Assembly (NCBI GenBank): GCA_026545225.1
Contig: CM048845.1
Span: forward strand, 94,428,533 to 94,492,532
Source: Cornus controversa
Lineage: Eukaryota > Streptophyta > Magnoliopsida > Cornales > Cornaceae
Direction: 5' to 3'
DNA: 64,000 bases
Positions 1 to 11,600 of the stretch are shown piece by piece. The notes beneath the pieces were generated by a model, which was not told where the DNA came from, searched no databases, and worked only from the letters and a program-made list of their open reading frames with translations. How positions within the stretch are numbered: position 1 is the first letter of the stretch; each line of letters starts with the position of its first letter. Made by a program: the position numbers and the translations under genes.

Positions 1-660
1 GCGTTTATAATTAATAACCATTCGTGATTGTTTCTGTATAAGCTCATTATGGTTATTTACCATAAAAGCAGGACTAGAATGAGGACTAACTGTTGGTCGA
101 ATTAGTCTCATATCAAGAAGAGTTTTGATTTGTTTATCAAATTCTTCAATATCATTCCTTAGATTAATCATAGGTTTTACCCTAATTATTACTTTAGGTT
201 TTGTTAATCTGAGAGTACAATAGCGTGGATTTCTGGACCATAATTTTAGTGGGTTTTCACTAAATAATGGCTCAAGTATTCTGAAAAGCCAATGGCCTTT
301 TTGAATAAGATTTATTTCATTCTTCTTTTCAGGACTGAAATCTTTATCACACAAATAAGTATACTTGTCTAATAAAGGGATATGTATTAACTCTTGTTTT
401 AGAGTTAAAGCAATTGAATTAAGATAGATATGCATAGGAAGATATGAGTTTAGAAAATTATTTCCTAACAAAAAATCTCTATGCATATTTGGAAAACATA
501 AAATTTTTGATATAACAAATCGTTTATCTGTTAACCAAATAGAAACATCTTTAGTTTTATATTGGATTAAAGTTTCTGAATCATTAATTCTAGTAACTGG
601 GACAGGATGTTTCATCCTTTGCCATTTTTCCTCTGGCAAAATGGTGATAGAGCCGGTGTG
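1..660 (-). pseudogene. Endogenous pararetrovirus (Caulimoviridae-like) protease/reverse transcriptase fragment
   Basis: Reading the minus strand in the frame whose last codon is bases 3-1, there is no stop for about 220 codons, and the frame continues past the left edge. Near 451-477 it carries DFLLGNNFL, resembling the C-terminal hydrophobic-Gly motif of retroviral-type aspartic proteases. Near 1-110 it carries LIRPTVSPHSSPAFMV and then RMVINYKR, the start of a reverse transcriptase. The PHSSPAFMV...NH...RMVINYK combination is characteristic of plant pararetroviruses; Ty3/gypsy elements normally have SPY(A/S)SP and a shorter link. I therefore infer an integrated viral relic, perhaps petuvirus- or florendovirus-like. 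The open frame extends to about 777, but upstream of roughly 640 it becomes low-complexity His/Arg codons and is probably not viral. The 5' parts (movement and coat regions, protease active site) are not visible here. Whether the rest is intact cannot be judged. Confidence 0.72.
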
Positions 661-739
661 GTGGTGAAAGTGGTGGTGGTGGCGGCGGCGATGGAGGCGA
701 AAGGTTTTTTGGTCATATAATTTTTTTTTTTTAATCTTA

Positions 740-885
740 CTAAGAATGGAATGCCCATTCCATAGGTTTATGAATTTTCATTACAAGGGAATGACCATTC
801 TCATCTTAAAATTCATACCAAACAAATGAATGGTTGGAATGGATATTCCATTCCATTCCATTCATGCGTACCAAATGCAGCATAA
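740..885. repeat. Degenerate inverted-repeat element (MITE-like)
   Basis: The stretch is built of GGAATG/CATTCC words in both orientations. A near-hairpin lies at about 830-865, where GAATGGTTGGAATGG faces ATTCCATTCCATTCC. The right end reads CATGCGTACCAAATGCAGC. This looks like an old foldback element abutting the viral relic. No target duplication was found, so boundaries are approximate. Confidence 0.35.
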
Positions 886-1302
886 AAGTTTAAGCTGTTA
901 GAGAGAGTGTAACTTGAATATTTATATCTCTAACAGACACCTCAATCGGTTTTAAAAATCAATCGACACTTTTATCATTTTTCCTTTAAAAAGAATGAAA
1001 ATCATTTTTGATTAAATGATTGTATTGATAATCAATGATTGAAATAGTGCATCTTGTGAAAGTAAGGCTTTGTCAACCGCTAATGGACTCATCGTGACTC
1101 GTGGTCGTGGTTTTATGTGGTCTAACTAGGCATAAGTCAATGATTCTTATTCTACAGATTTTTTGAAAGGGGTATTATTAGTAGAAATGGATTGAGTTAA
1201 AAGTTCAATGTATCATAGTGGATTGAGTTGCTCTAAACTACTAGTATGTTTTTTTTCTCATAACGGTAATCTATGTGCAAAAATCTAGTTTATTCTAACT
1301 AG

Positions 1303-1531
1303 GACAATACTTAGGTGCTTACTTACCATGTATCCTGACCACCAATCACAATTTGACACATCACTTTTGGAAAGAGAGTAACCAACACAATGAATGTGAA
1401 ATTTCTTGGGAAGAGAGTAACCAGAACAATGAATGTGAAATTTCATTGCATGTAATTAAATTTGATATGTCCAATTGTGATTGGTGGTCAGGATATGGTA
1501 GGTACTCATTGGTGAGTACCTAAGTATTGTC
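1303..1531. mobile_element. MITE, 229 bp, long terminal inverted repeats
   Basis: The left end begins GACAATACTTAGGTGCTTAC and the right end, read in reverse complement, begins GACAATACTTAGGTACTCAC. The similarity continues for about 55 bases through the shared block ATCCTGACCACCAATCACAA. A 7-bp direct repeat TAACTAG flanks the element (1296-1302 and 1532-1538). The interior holds a tandem duplication of about 40 bp containing GAGAGTAACCA and ACAATGAATGTGAAATTTC. There is no coding capacity. This is a non-autonomous DNA transposon; a 7-8 bp duplication would fit a hAT-type transposase, but the superfamily is not settled. Confidence 0.8.
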
Positions 1532-2707
1532 TAACTAGCAATTCACTTGATTTTGCCAGTTTTAATGGGTCACGGTCGCACCCAATGATTCAGTTATGTT
1601 AGGATTTTAGATGATGATAGTTAGGATTTCAAACGAAAGTGAATGTATAGGTCATCTTCACTCTCAAGTTTTCATTTGCTCTGTTCTATACGAATAATCC
1701 TTGTTGGCTCTAATTTTTTTTCTTACTTTCTATTTTTGTTTCACTTTTCTTTTTTATTTATGATTTCGGATCTTAGTTTATCTACATTGGCATAAACTTT
1801 GTTATATAAATTTTGGATGTTTGATCTCTTTTGATTTATATATATACACACACATACATCACATCACATCAAGTAGTGTATAGTAGTTCCAGTGGGCCAA
1901 ACCAATGAATGTGTCATAAATGTGGGACAATAACAAAAATCAGTGGCCAATATGCTTATGATTTACTTTAATCATGGTAACAAAAATCTTAAATATTTTT
2001 TAATTTTTTTAAAATTAATTAAGCCCTAGTGTGTGTTAGATTTGGTGACCACATTAGTCAAATCAAGGGCAAAAGTGACATTTCTTATTTTAAGTGTATA
2101 AGTCAGCAATGATGCATGCATTCGATTAAATAAAAGAAGGGTATAATGATAAAAACACATTTTTTGTTAAAAAATAGACGAATGGTAAGTCTAATAAGGG
2201 GTGTTAGAGCAATTTTTTCACAAATTTAGTCTGTGAGCAATAAACGAAAACTCGTAAGGGGTTAGAGCATTTTACACTTAAAATTAATAAGGGGGATAAC
2301 TAAATTTATTCATCTCTTTTCGTCTTTAGATATTTTGGATTCTTTAAACTGAATACGAATCCTCTTTGTTGGCATAAGTCTTGAAAATATTTTATTAATG
2401 TGTTAAAGGGTTAAAAATATATGAAATATATATTACTTTGATTTAGTTTAGTTCAAGTCACCGTCTAACAAAAATGTCAAATTCTATTATAAGTATTAAG
2501 GTTCAATATTGAATTGGTTTGATAGTTTTAAAATGTGAATAAAATCGATCCTACAGTTCTACTATTTTTTAAATTGGAACTAAACCATTAAAGGATAAAC
2601 CCAGTGCACAAGGCTCATTTAGAAAGAGTTAGATAGACGCATTCTTATCTTCGTATGCAGAAAGACTATTTTCTTATTTTCAACTCATGACTTACAAGTT
2701 ACAATTA
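1532..2707. other. AT-rich intergenic DNA, no gene recognised
   Basis: No convincing coding region or element boundary was seen. There are short CA/TA tracts near 1840-1870 and several homopolymer runs. Confidence 0.5.
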
Positions 2708-3163
2708 GAGGCGGCAGTATTTGACATGACACGGAATAAATGGATTTGAGTTTGGTTTAATCATGTTCAAGTCATAATCATGTCTAGTCGAATTGATACA
2801 GTAATTAAATGTGTCGTGTTCATGCCTGACTTGTTAACCCGTTTATAACTTGATTAATTTATTTAACTAAATGTGTTATGTTCGTATTCAAAATGATTTG
2901 TTTAGTTAAACGTATCAACTAAATATGTTGTGTTTGTATTAAGAATGACCAATTTAACTAAACGTGTTGGATAATTGTGTTATGTAATGTCTTGACGCAT
3001 TTATTAAATGAGTTACATGTGTTGTGTTAGTTGTGTAATAGCCGTGTCTTGTTCGTGTCAAGATTTCTTGATACAAAGAATAATTGTGGCATGTTCATGT
3101 CGACCCGTATAATAAGTTATTTGCGTCCTAACACGACATGCCAACACAATTTGTCACCCATAC
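2708..3163. mobile_element. Possible degenerate hAT-type non-autonomous element
   Basis: This stretch is full of GTGT(T/C)(A/G)TGTT and ACACGAC words. It ends in CCTAACACGACATGCCAACA followed by TTTGTCACCCATAC; its left end is GGCGGCAGTATTTGACATG. The two ends are weakly inverted relative to each other. The short reading frame inside (3031-3255) has no recognisable domain and is best seen as a by-product. Boundaries and class are tentative. Confidence 0.3.
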
Positions 3164-3676
3164 ATAATAGAATAACTTTACCGTTGTGCCAAGACTTGAC
3201 CTCAAACGAAGCTAAACCATTAACTCCAAAATTAAACCAAATCAAATGGTTTTGATTAGTTAGGATTGAATAGAGAGTTTGAACGAATTTTTTTGCACCA
3301 TTAATAAGGGGAACTTACTTGTATCAAAATACTTATCGATTATGGTACTTCCTAAATGTATTTATAATTTGAAGATAATATATATATTTTTATTTATGAA
3401 AAGGTATTTGTACTCATCATGTATTCACTATAACTTAGATAATTCAGGACACATGTCGACATTTGCTTAACATTCGATTCTACCTTATTATTAGGAAAAC
3501 ATAATATTTCCATATATCTAATAATTTATTTAAAAAAGAAAAGAAAAGAAAAGAAAAGAAAAAACATTTTAGTTGAAATTTTATATTCATGTGACATAAT
3601 TACTAGCTTGTTTGTTATTATCTTTCTTAAGGGAATGCAATTAATAATATTTCAATGTCTATCAAATAATTATTGA

Positions 3677-5289
3677 TGTCACAATTTTAGTGGTTCATCT
3701 CAATCAACACGTGAAATGGTGCAAAGTTTGTTTTATATTTTAGTTCGGTCGATAGGGAAGTCTAATAGGCATGCATACAAGATAAGGATGGAGTTTATCC
3801 TAATCGGATAAACTTTTCCATCAGATGATCTCCTAATACAACACTAACGGTGGCATACAACTATAAAGAAAGGGACTCGTCCACCAAGTGAGGTACGATA
3901 CAAATTCCTACCAAAAACTAATTTATGTTTGTTTCATCTTCCCTTCCATTGAAATATTTATGACTTGATCGTCGAAGCCTATATGCCAGTGTCAAACCAG
4001 TGCCAGACAAGATTACTGTTTTCTTCCTGTTATAGCTGGTCCAAGTCGCGTGAAGAGATCCTTCATCAGTTGGCGCCATCCGTGGGAAGAGACATTTCTC
4101 TCATGAAAGAGCACCTTCATAAAATTTGATTTTACCATTTTGTAATGAGAAATTAGCTCTCATTTGGATTAGGAAGACGAAGATGAGTAAAGTCGTGAAT
4201 AGAATATGTAGTGTAACTTCTCAAGCTCCTTGGGAGTTATGCTGGAGGGAGTTTCATCTGGGCTAAACACCCGAGTTTTTTTTCCCTTTTTCCTTCACAT
4301 GGCTATTGGAGCTAGAAACCATGAAGGATCTACAAGAAAGAATATGACAGTGTGGATATAACGAACAATTTGAAGATGGGGATATAGAAAGGGAACAGAG
4401 GTATACTATTTGGTCATTACAATTTGAGCATGACAAGTGCATTATATTTATAAAGGGTGTAAGATGAACATTGGTAAAATATTACAGTTAGCTAAAATAG
4501 CCATTGGAAAGATTCCCGACACAAAATTTGTGTTGAAAGCATGCAAACAGCCACCCCAAGAGGGGGCTCCCACAGTTCTCCTCTCGACGTAGGCCACCCT
4601 AACTAGGGTGGCCCACCTCCCCTCTAGACGTTTGTATCGCGAGGGACTCTCAAGAATGGGCCACCCCGATCGGATTGGCCAACCTTCCTTATTGACGCAT
4701 TTGCATCAGGAGAAGAGAAAATAGAGAAATATCAGGGGGCTTTAACTCCTTAACGTAACAGAGTCCTTGGGAAAGATATGACAAAATATGTGTTAATATC
4801 AGACAACTTGATTTGTTCTTGTATATATATATATATTGCGGGGTTCTGTAATTTTTTTTTAGATCCCTAGTGTGCAGTCCACATGCCTAAGAATTGGAGG
4901 GCAACTAATTGACCAATTTTAGTGGTTCATCTCAACTGACACGTGAAGTGGTGCAAAGTTTGAATTCTATAGAAGTTCAGTCGACAATAAAGTCTAACAC
5001 GCATGCATACAAGATAAGGATGGACTTTATCCTAATCAGATAAACTTTTCTATCAGATGATCTCTTCATACAACTCTAACACTGACATACGGCTATAAAG
5101 AAAGGGATTCGTCCACCAAGGGAGGTACGATACAAATTCCTAGCAAAAATTGATATTTGTTCATTTCATCTCCCCTTCCATTGAAATATTTATGACATGA
5201 TCATCAAAGCCTTCGAGGCTAGTGCCAAGCAAGGCTATTGTTACAGGAGCTTTAATCGGTCCAAATCGCGTGGAGAAATCCTTTGTCCA
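3677..5289. mobile_element. Compact LTR retrotransposon, non-autonomous
   Basis: Two similar direct repeats of about 385 bp (3677-4068 and 4910-5289) flank about 840 bp. Shared blocks include ATTTTAGTGGTTCATCTCAA, GCATGCATACAAGATAAGGA and ATCAGATGATCTC. Each begins with TG and ends with CA. Directly after the left copy comes TTGGCGCCATCCGTGGGA, a primer-binding-site-like sequence of the kind seen in plant Ty3/gypsy elements. The interior has no gag or pol frame, so this is a short non-autonomous (LARD- or large TRIM-like) element. The two LTRs have diverged visibly, so the insertion is old. No clear 5-bp target duplication was found; only TTAT is shared at the flanks. Confidence 0.75.
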
Positions 5290-6340
5290 TTATTATTTTA
5301 AATTTATAAATAAAAATGTACATGTAATTTTTTATACAAATTTACATTTTTTTTTGGTTTGATAAATACTCATATATAGCTAAATTCAGTTTTCAAATTA
5401 ATCAATTCTCTTTCAACTAAGAACTCTAACAAGCTGACACCGATAACATAATCACGCCTAGCAACTTTACTTTTTCTATCTTGCTTCAAAGATAACTTAA
5501 CATTCTCCTTAACAATAACTTTATTAATTCTCATTATATTAACAGCTTGAACTTGTACAGTAGAATCCAGCTGGGCGATCAAAGTAGAGACCCTAACGAC
5601 CAGTAAATTCTGTACACAGTTGAACACAGAACCTAGTACACGAATCATTATAGCCTCCAGAGTATATTGACCAAACAGATGAATATAATTTAAATTAATT
5701 TCGGATAGACCACACTTCTTCTGCTTTATATAGTTATGTATTGTTCTAGAAAACACAAACACACACCTTTAGAAAAATGTTGTCACAACGTGAGACACAC
5801 GTATATGTGGAACACAATCGGACGCATGTTCCACACGATAAGAAGTGTTCGGGTATGAATGGTTTTTTTTTGTTTGACACAAGTGGGGTAATATATTCAT
5901 TTGCACCAGGAGAAATGCTACAATGCTTTGCTCGTTTTCTTTTTTTCGACTCTAATAGACAATGGAATAAGAATAACAGCTCTTTTAATGTTTGGTAAGA
6001 AGGAAGGAAGAGGGATGACGGAAAGACAAGAAGGAAAAAATGAACTTTCCTCGTTTGGTAAAAAAAAAGACAATGAGAGAAGAAAATAGGAGATGGATGG
6101 AGAAAGGATGAGAAACAAGTCTATTATATAAATTTTCAACTACAATACTAGTCTTCACTTTTCTTTTATACAACCAAAAAAAAAAAAAAGACTATTCATT
6201 TTCTGAGATGTCTCAATGTCTCATCCATCACTTAAGTGCCTCTTACATTTAATTTTCTTACTTTCTACAGAGGGATCATTAAGGAGAGAGAGGGGGTTCA
6301 AATGCAAATTTAAAATATTTAGTATGAGCTAATTAGAAAA
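5290..6340. other. Upstream region of GPA1, no recognised gene
   Basis: A 130-codon minus-strand open frame (5370-5762) lies here. It has no domain I recognise, no homology I can name, and AT-rich codons like the surrounding DNA. I do not call it a gene. The rest is AT-rich with poly-A runs (6061-6068, 6175-6190) and probably includes distal promoter DNA of the G-alpha gene. Confidence 0.45.
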
Positions 6341-6346
6341 ATAAAA

Positions 6347-6354
6347 TATAAAAG
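6347..6354 (+). promoter_or_regulatory. GPA1: Candidate TATA box of GPA1
   Basis: TATAAAAG lies about 30 bases upstream of the CT- and CCACC-rich stretch interpreted as leader exon. Placement fits a plant core promoter. No transcript evidence is available. Confidence 0.4.
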
Positions 6355-6379
6355 TGTATTAAAACAAAAACAAATTCGG

Positions 6380-6918
6380 AATCGCCTAAGCCACAAATCC
6401 CGATCGGTCCTCTTTCTCTCACTCCTCCACACCACCGCCGAACAAGGAGGCGAGAAGAAGAAGAAGAAGAAGAAGCGGAGGAAAAGGAGAAGAAAAAGAG
6501 AGGAGGAAGCTCCAGGTAACTTGGTTGCTCTCTAAGTGCTAGGGTTAGGTTTTTTGTTTTTCCTGCACATCTCCTCTCCTTCAACCATTTTTGTCTCACT
6601 TCACACCCACAACCACCCACCCACCCACCACTCAAGTCACCTCTCCCCACCCACCGATTTCGCCACCGCCACCGCCACCGCCACCAACCCATTCTCCATC
6701 AGATCACCCTCACCACCACCCACCACTGTTCACCTTCACAAACGCACACCCATCAGCCCCCATCACCACCTGCCATAAGTCACACCATGATGTGATAACT
6801 GATAACTGACTCCACACACACACACAGAGATTATACAGGCAGCAAAGAATTGAAATTTGAAAGAGTTCGTGGTTATATATACAACACAAAACCAATCCAA
6901 GGAAATACAGCAACAAAG
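6380..6918 (+). other. GPA1: Probable 5' untranslated leader exon of GPA1
   Basis: The stretch is rich in CT, CCACC and GAAGAA repeats, as plant leaders often are. It ends at ACAAAG|GTAAGA (6918/6919), a strong donor. A matching acceptor, TTAG|GTGAAC, is at 8502/8503, so the leader intron would be 6919-8502 and the second leader segment 8503-8635. A two-codon upstream frame (ATGATGTGA, 6787-6795) sits in it. The 5' end is a guess from the TATA position. The proline-rich and histidine-rich frames that can be read through this exon are low-complexity by-products. Confidence 0.5.
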
Positions 6919-7559
6919 GTAAGACTCTGGCTTCATAGATCTTAGATTTTTGCTCTAAAATATGACTCTACTGGTGGCTTTAATTTTGCTCCAATAGACG
7001 ACTGATCGACTTTTGGTGCCTCGTTGGCTTTAATTTTGGATTTTTGTTGCTTTCTCTATTAGTTTATCTGCTTCTTTGTTTTTTTGTTATTTTCAAATTT
7101 GGGCTGCAAAATATTCATGGTGTTTTGAACAAATTAGTGATTGCATTCATGGTATTGTTGACAAAATGAGCAAAACTCATATATATATATATATTTGTAT
7201 ATGTAATAATATATTATATTACTATTTTGTTGTTGTATCCCTGATGTATCCGTATCGTGTCGTACTTGTGTCTCATGTTCATACCCGTGCTTCATTGGTA
7301 TTGCTGTGTTCTTGCCTTATCCGTTTCTTACTTTTAATAATATGCTGTATTACCATATTTGTATCAAGTAGTGTCCGTATCCCTTATTTTTGTACATGTT
7401 TCATATGATCAAGATATATCTTTAAAATTGACAGGCAAATAATATAAAATGCTTATTTAACCAACCTTACTTTATAGGACCGCTTGTTGGGTGTTTAAGA
7501 AGTAACATATTCATAAAATGAGTATTTTTTATGGTCAAAATGTGAATGCTGATTTGGAT

Positions 7560-7960
7560 GTGCTACAAGACAAGAAAGGATAAAATTAGAAATGGACGTA
7601 TTTGTGGAACGGTTGAAGTAATTGATTGTGATGGTTTGGCCATGTGTAGTGAAGATTTAGAATTGCACTAGTAAAAAAGAGTGATGTTGGTCCATATTGA
7701 AGAATGAAGATAATGCCAGGGAGAGAGGCAGATCAAAAGTAAGATGGATTGATACAGTAAGAAAAAAAAAATGATTGCATGTGTTTGATTGAATTTATGG
7801 TTTTAGATAGAGGAGAGAGGCATATCAAAAGTAAGATGAATTGGAATAGTAAGAATAAAAATATGATTGCATGTGTTTACTTGAATTTATGGTTTTAGAT
7901 AAGAGTGGAATGGCAAAATGATTCATGTAGCCGATTCCAAATTGTTGGAAACAAGACTTT
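7560..7960 (+). mobile_element. Decayed RTE-type LINE 3' fragment in the GPA1 leader intron
   Basis: Broken plus-strand frames echo the C-terminal region of plant RTE-like retrotransposons: a WFGHV-like start near 7630, then a segment like GRGRPK...W and DRVEW. A block of about 75 bp around GCATATCAAAAGTAAGATG is tandemly duplicated (near 7730-7800 and 7806-7880). Many stops are present. Confidence 0.5.
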
Positions 7961-8045
7961 GTTGTGTTTAGACAAGTTATCAATCTTGATATTAAATATT
8001 AGGGTTATATTGTGAACAAGAATTATTGTTGAGATGATACAACAT

Positions 8046-8260
8046 TACAACAACAACAACAACAACAACAAAGCCTTTTTTCCAACTACTTGGGGTCAGT
8101 TACATGAATCTTATATTTCCATTCTGCTCTATCTACAACCATAGCCTCAGCCAAACCACATGCTATTATATCCTTCTTTACTAATTCTAGCCACGTTAAC
8201 TTTGGTCTTCCTCTTCCCCTAGTATTACCCTCAATATGGACTATGTCACAATTATTTTTT
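8046..8260 (-). mobile_element. 5'-truncated RTE-type LINE, 3' end with (AAC)n tail
   Basis: On the minus strand a short frame ends [16 protein letters not shown]...EW...IHVTDPK and a stop near 8086. It is followed by CCAAGTAGTTGG and a (TTG)n tail, seen on the plus strand as AAC repeats at about 8047-8071. This is the signature 3' end of a plant RTE-like family; the same ending recurs at 56655-56890 and, on the plus strand, near 58625-58690. It lies inside the GPA1 leader intron, opposite to the gene. Confidence 0.75.
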
Positions 8261-8569
8261 CGATGATAGAACTCTAGAAATACTTTTGCTGTCATTTTTG
8301 ATAGAGATGTTGTTTTCCTTGATAGTTCCGTTAAGTATAATAAATTTCTACAATAGAATGCTATGTAAATTTTTAAATTATGTGAAATAACCAAATACAT
8401 TTTTAGTGATTTGAAACAGAATGTAGCTGTTTTATGATCTATTTTTAAGGGAGATGAAGCTCATTTATTTTCCTTCCCAATGGTTTGTGGTTCTGAAATT
8501 AGGTGAACTTGAAGACACAATTTGGGAACAATACGGTAGGAAACTATCTCATAATTGAAGACTCTCCTG

Positions 8570-8596
8570 ATGCAAGGTGCAGGCCGTGCAGCTTAA
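8570..8596 (+). promoter_or_regulatory. GPA1: Upstream open reading frame in the GPA1 leader
   Basis: ATG at 8570 opens an 8-codon frame that stops with TAA at 8594-8596, 39 bases before the GPA1 start at 8636. If the leader exon begins at 8503 as proposed, every transcript would carry it. A repressive effect on translation is possible but not shown. Confidence 0.4.
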
Positions 8597-8635
8597 CTAG
8601 GACATTTTTCTATGCTGCCTGCAGTAATAGAAAAT

Positions 8636-11600
8636 ATGGGCTTACTTTGCAGCAGACACAAACATTTTAAACAAGCTGATACTGAAGAAAATGTTCAGGT
8701 ATAATAAGTTTTGATATGCTACATGCTCCATTACTTACACCTTAGTCTTGTGAATACTCTAACATCAACAGGCAATGTTACAAATTTTTGTCTCTGAGGT
8801 CTGATCATGTTTTCGTCTTTGCATTTTATATGATATTATAGCTTTCAAGTTAATTTTAATACTTGCAATTTCAGACTGCAGAAATTGAAAGGCGGATTGA
8901 GCAAGAAACGAAGGCAGATAAACATATTCAGAAACTTCTTCTACTTGGTGTGTATAACCAAACCATGTTTGTACCTTTTTTTTTTGATAAGTCAAACCAT
9001 GTTTGTACTTATGCTATATATTTTCTGTTTAATTTGTTTGTTGTAACATATATATTTTTTAATTTATTTATTTTATTAAATTTTCATTGAATTATAATAT
9101 AATGATGAAGGAATCACAAGGGCATCACTCATGGTTTCAGTTGACCATTTTTGCCCAAGATGAGGGAGATTATAAGATTTATCAGTTTGTTAAAATTATG
9201 GCTTGCTTCCTTTTGAATGACTCTATAATAATTAAGGACTAGGTTATTACATATAGATGCCCAGTCAATTTTTGTTTTAAAACAGCCAAAAGTCTCATAT
9301 GTTTACCTTTCTGAATTGATTTTTATTACTTGTCTCAACCATTTGACCAATTAAAAGATACTTTTGAAGGCTGCAGTTGCTGGAAGTTGCAAAGTACTTC
9401 ACTTCATAATGGTTTCAAAGATTTAATTGTCCTATGGACTTCAATTCCTTGCATTAACCAAATGATTATTATATAAAATGTGTTGGTTGTTGTGTCCATG
9501 GCACTATTTGTATTATTATTGCTCAAAAATTATCATATTCATAACGTAGAAGCATAGATGCTTTCCCATGAATGTGGAAAATATACTGAATTAGGTGATT
9601 CAAATTGAAATTGTCAAGTCATCCATAATTGTTTGGTCAAAACAAAAACTATTAAGCCCTTTTCTGACAGAGACAGTAAAAACTTGGTACGTGTTTCTTG
9701 GAGTTTAATTAAACATGTAATACTTTATGCAGCTACCCAGAAAGACTTATTTCATGGGTGAAGTAGTCAAAAATGTGGTTGCATGTTAGCTGCAGATTTA
9801 TGGTAGCCTATCATGCATAATATATCTTCCTCTGCCAGTCTGCCTCCATTGCTTATTTGTGAAGCTAAACTCTCCATCTTCATTCATATCATCTACCACT
9901 GGGGCATATTTCATTCTTTTTCTATTCGTTTCTTTTATTTTCGTGTTCTTTTAGCTTCATATCTTGTTTCTAATATGTATTAACTTACATCATCTAACAC
10001 TAGGCTATATTTTTTTTCGAATTTTATGTTGAGAATAGATGGTATGTATATAATGTTACACTAGCACACTTTTGAGAGTTGAAGTTTTTTTGTCATTCAA
10101 TTGAATAAAATAGAGAGGAATTTTCTATTTTCCATAAAGGGGGTAACAATTTTGGTTTAGTTATTTACATCAATTCTCCACCCATCCTTTTACATGCTTG
10201 TGAAGCATTCATTGTATATTTTTGTTTTTTCTGTGGTGTCACACACTTTCTTGCTCTGGTGGTACTGTTGCCTTAACACTGATGTGATAATTCTTTTGTC
10301 GCTAAGGTGCTGGAGAGTCAGGGAAGTCTACTATTTTTAAGCAGGCAAGTCATCACACTAGTCTGTTTACTGAAACTATAAGTAGTACTTGTTTTCCATA
10401 TTTACATTCCATTCTATATCATACTCTGCATGATTGGCTTACAGATAAAACTTCTGTTTCAAACTGGCTTTGATGAGGCAGAGCTAAAGAGCTATATCTC
10501 AGTCATCCATGCCAATGTGTATCAGACAATAAAAGTATGCAATACTTGAAAGGGTGTGTTGGTTATTTCCCTTTTTGCAATATACGTCTTTGTGTTAGCT
10601 GCTTAATAGAAATGTGGATACCTTTGTGATGACATGTGTTGAAATCCTTGTATTAGAATTGAAATGATGTTTTGCAATTTGTTTTTTGGACAGATATTGT
10701 ATGATGGATCAAAGGAATTGGCTCAAAATGAAACAGATTCCTCGAAGTATGTTATATCTGTTGAAAATAAGGTTTGAGTTCACTATTTTACTGTCTAATT
10801 CTTTTTCTATCTCTCTATGTATATTTTACTTTTGTGTTGGAACATACAACTATATGGACTAATGGATCTAATGTTAACATCTTATATGATGTGATTTTGT
10901 TTAAAAACCATCTAGACTCTGACAATTTTATTTTTCCTTTACTTTTCTTTCTTTTCTTTTTTCTGGTGTAACTGTAAAACCATTCTGCTTGCTCTATCAG
11001 ATGTTGAGAGAGGATCTTCTTTTTGGTAAATGATAAATACTTCATTCTTTATTAGGAAATTGGAGAGAAACTATCAGAAATTGGAGGCAGGTTTGATTAT
11101 CCACACCTCACAAAAGAGCTTGCGCAGGAAATAGAAACTCTGTGGAAAGATGCTGCTATTCAGGTAATTTCTGCTTTCATTTGGATGGCTTGATCTGATT
11201 ACTCCTTCTTGGTTACATAATCCTACTTCAGATATTCATTCTAAATGAAGCATTCCCAGAATCTAATGATCCTTGTTACACATAGGAAACATATTCTCGT
11301 GGTAACGAACTTCAAATTCCAGACTGTGCCCATTATTTCATGGAAAATTTGCAAAGATTGTCTGATGTAAATTATGTTCCGACAAAGGTATGTGAAGTTA
11401 AAGTTTAAAACAATAATAGAAGTACATGTAATATATTTTCTGATGTTAGGAGGAGAGGATTGCACATACATGAATCAATAAACTTGGTACATTAAAATAT
11501 GGGTGTAAAACAATGTGGTAGAAAATCTCCTGACCCTTATTGCACTATTTGGAATAGCTTCATGATTTGAAGAGGCTGTATATATATATATATATATCTA

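Noticed and set aside
5370-5762. 130-codon minus-strand frame as a gene
   Set aside because: No domain or homology recognised, AT-rich flanks, no promoter or splice context; length alone is not enough.
6536-6809. Histidine/proline-rich frames on both strands
   Set aside because: They cross the CCACC- and CT-rich probable leader of GPA1, lack ATG starts, and are low complexity.
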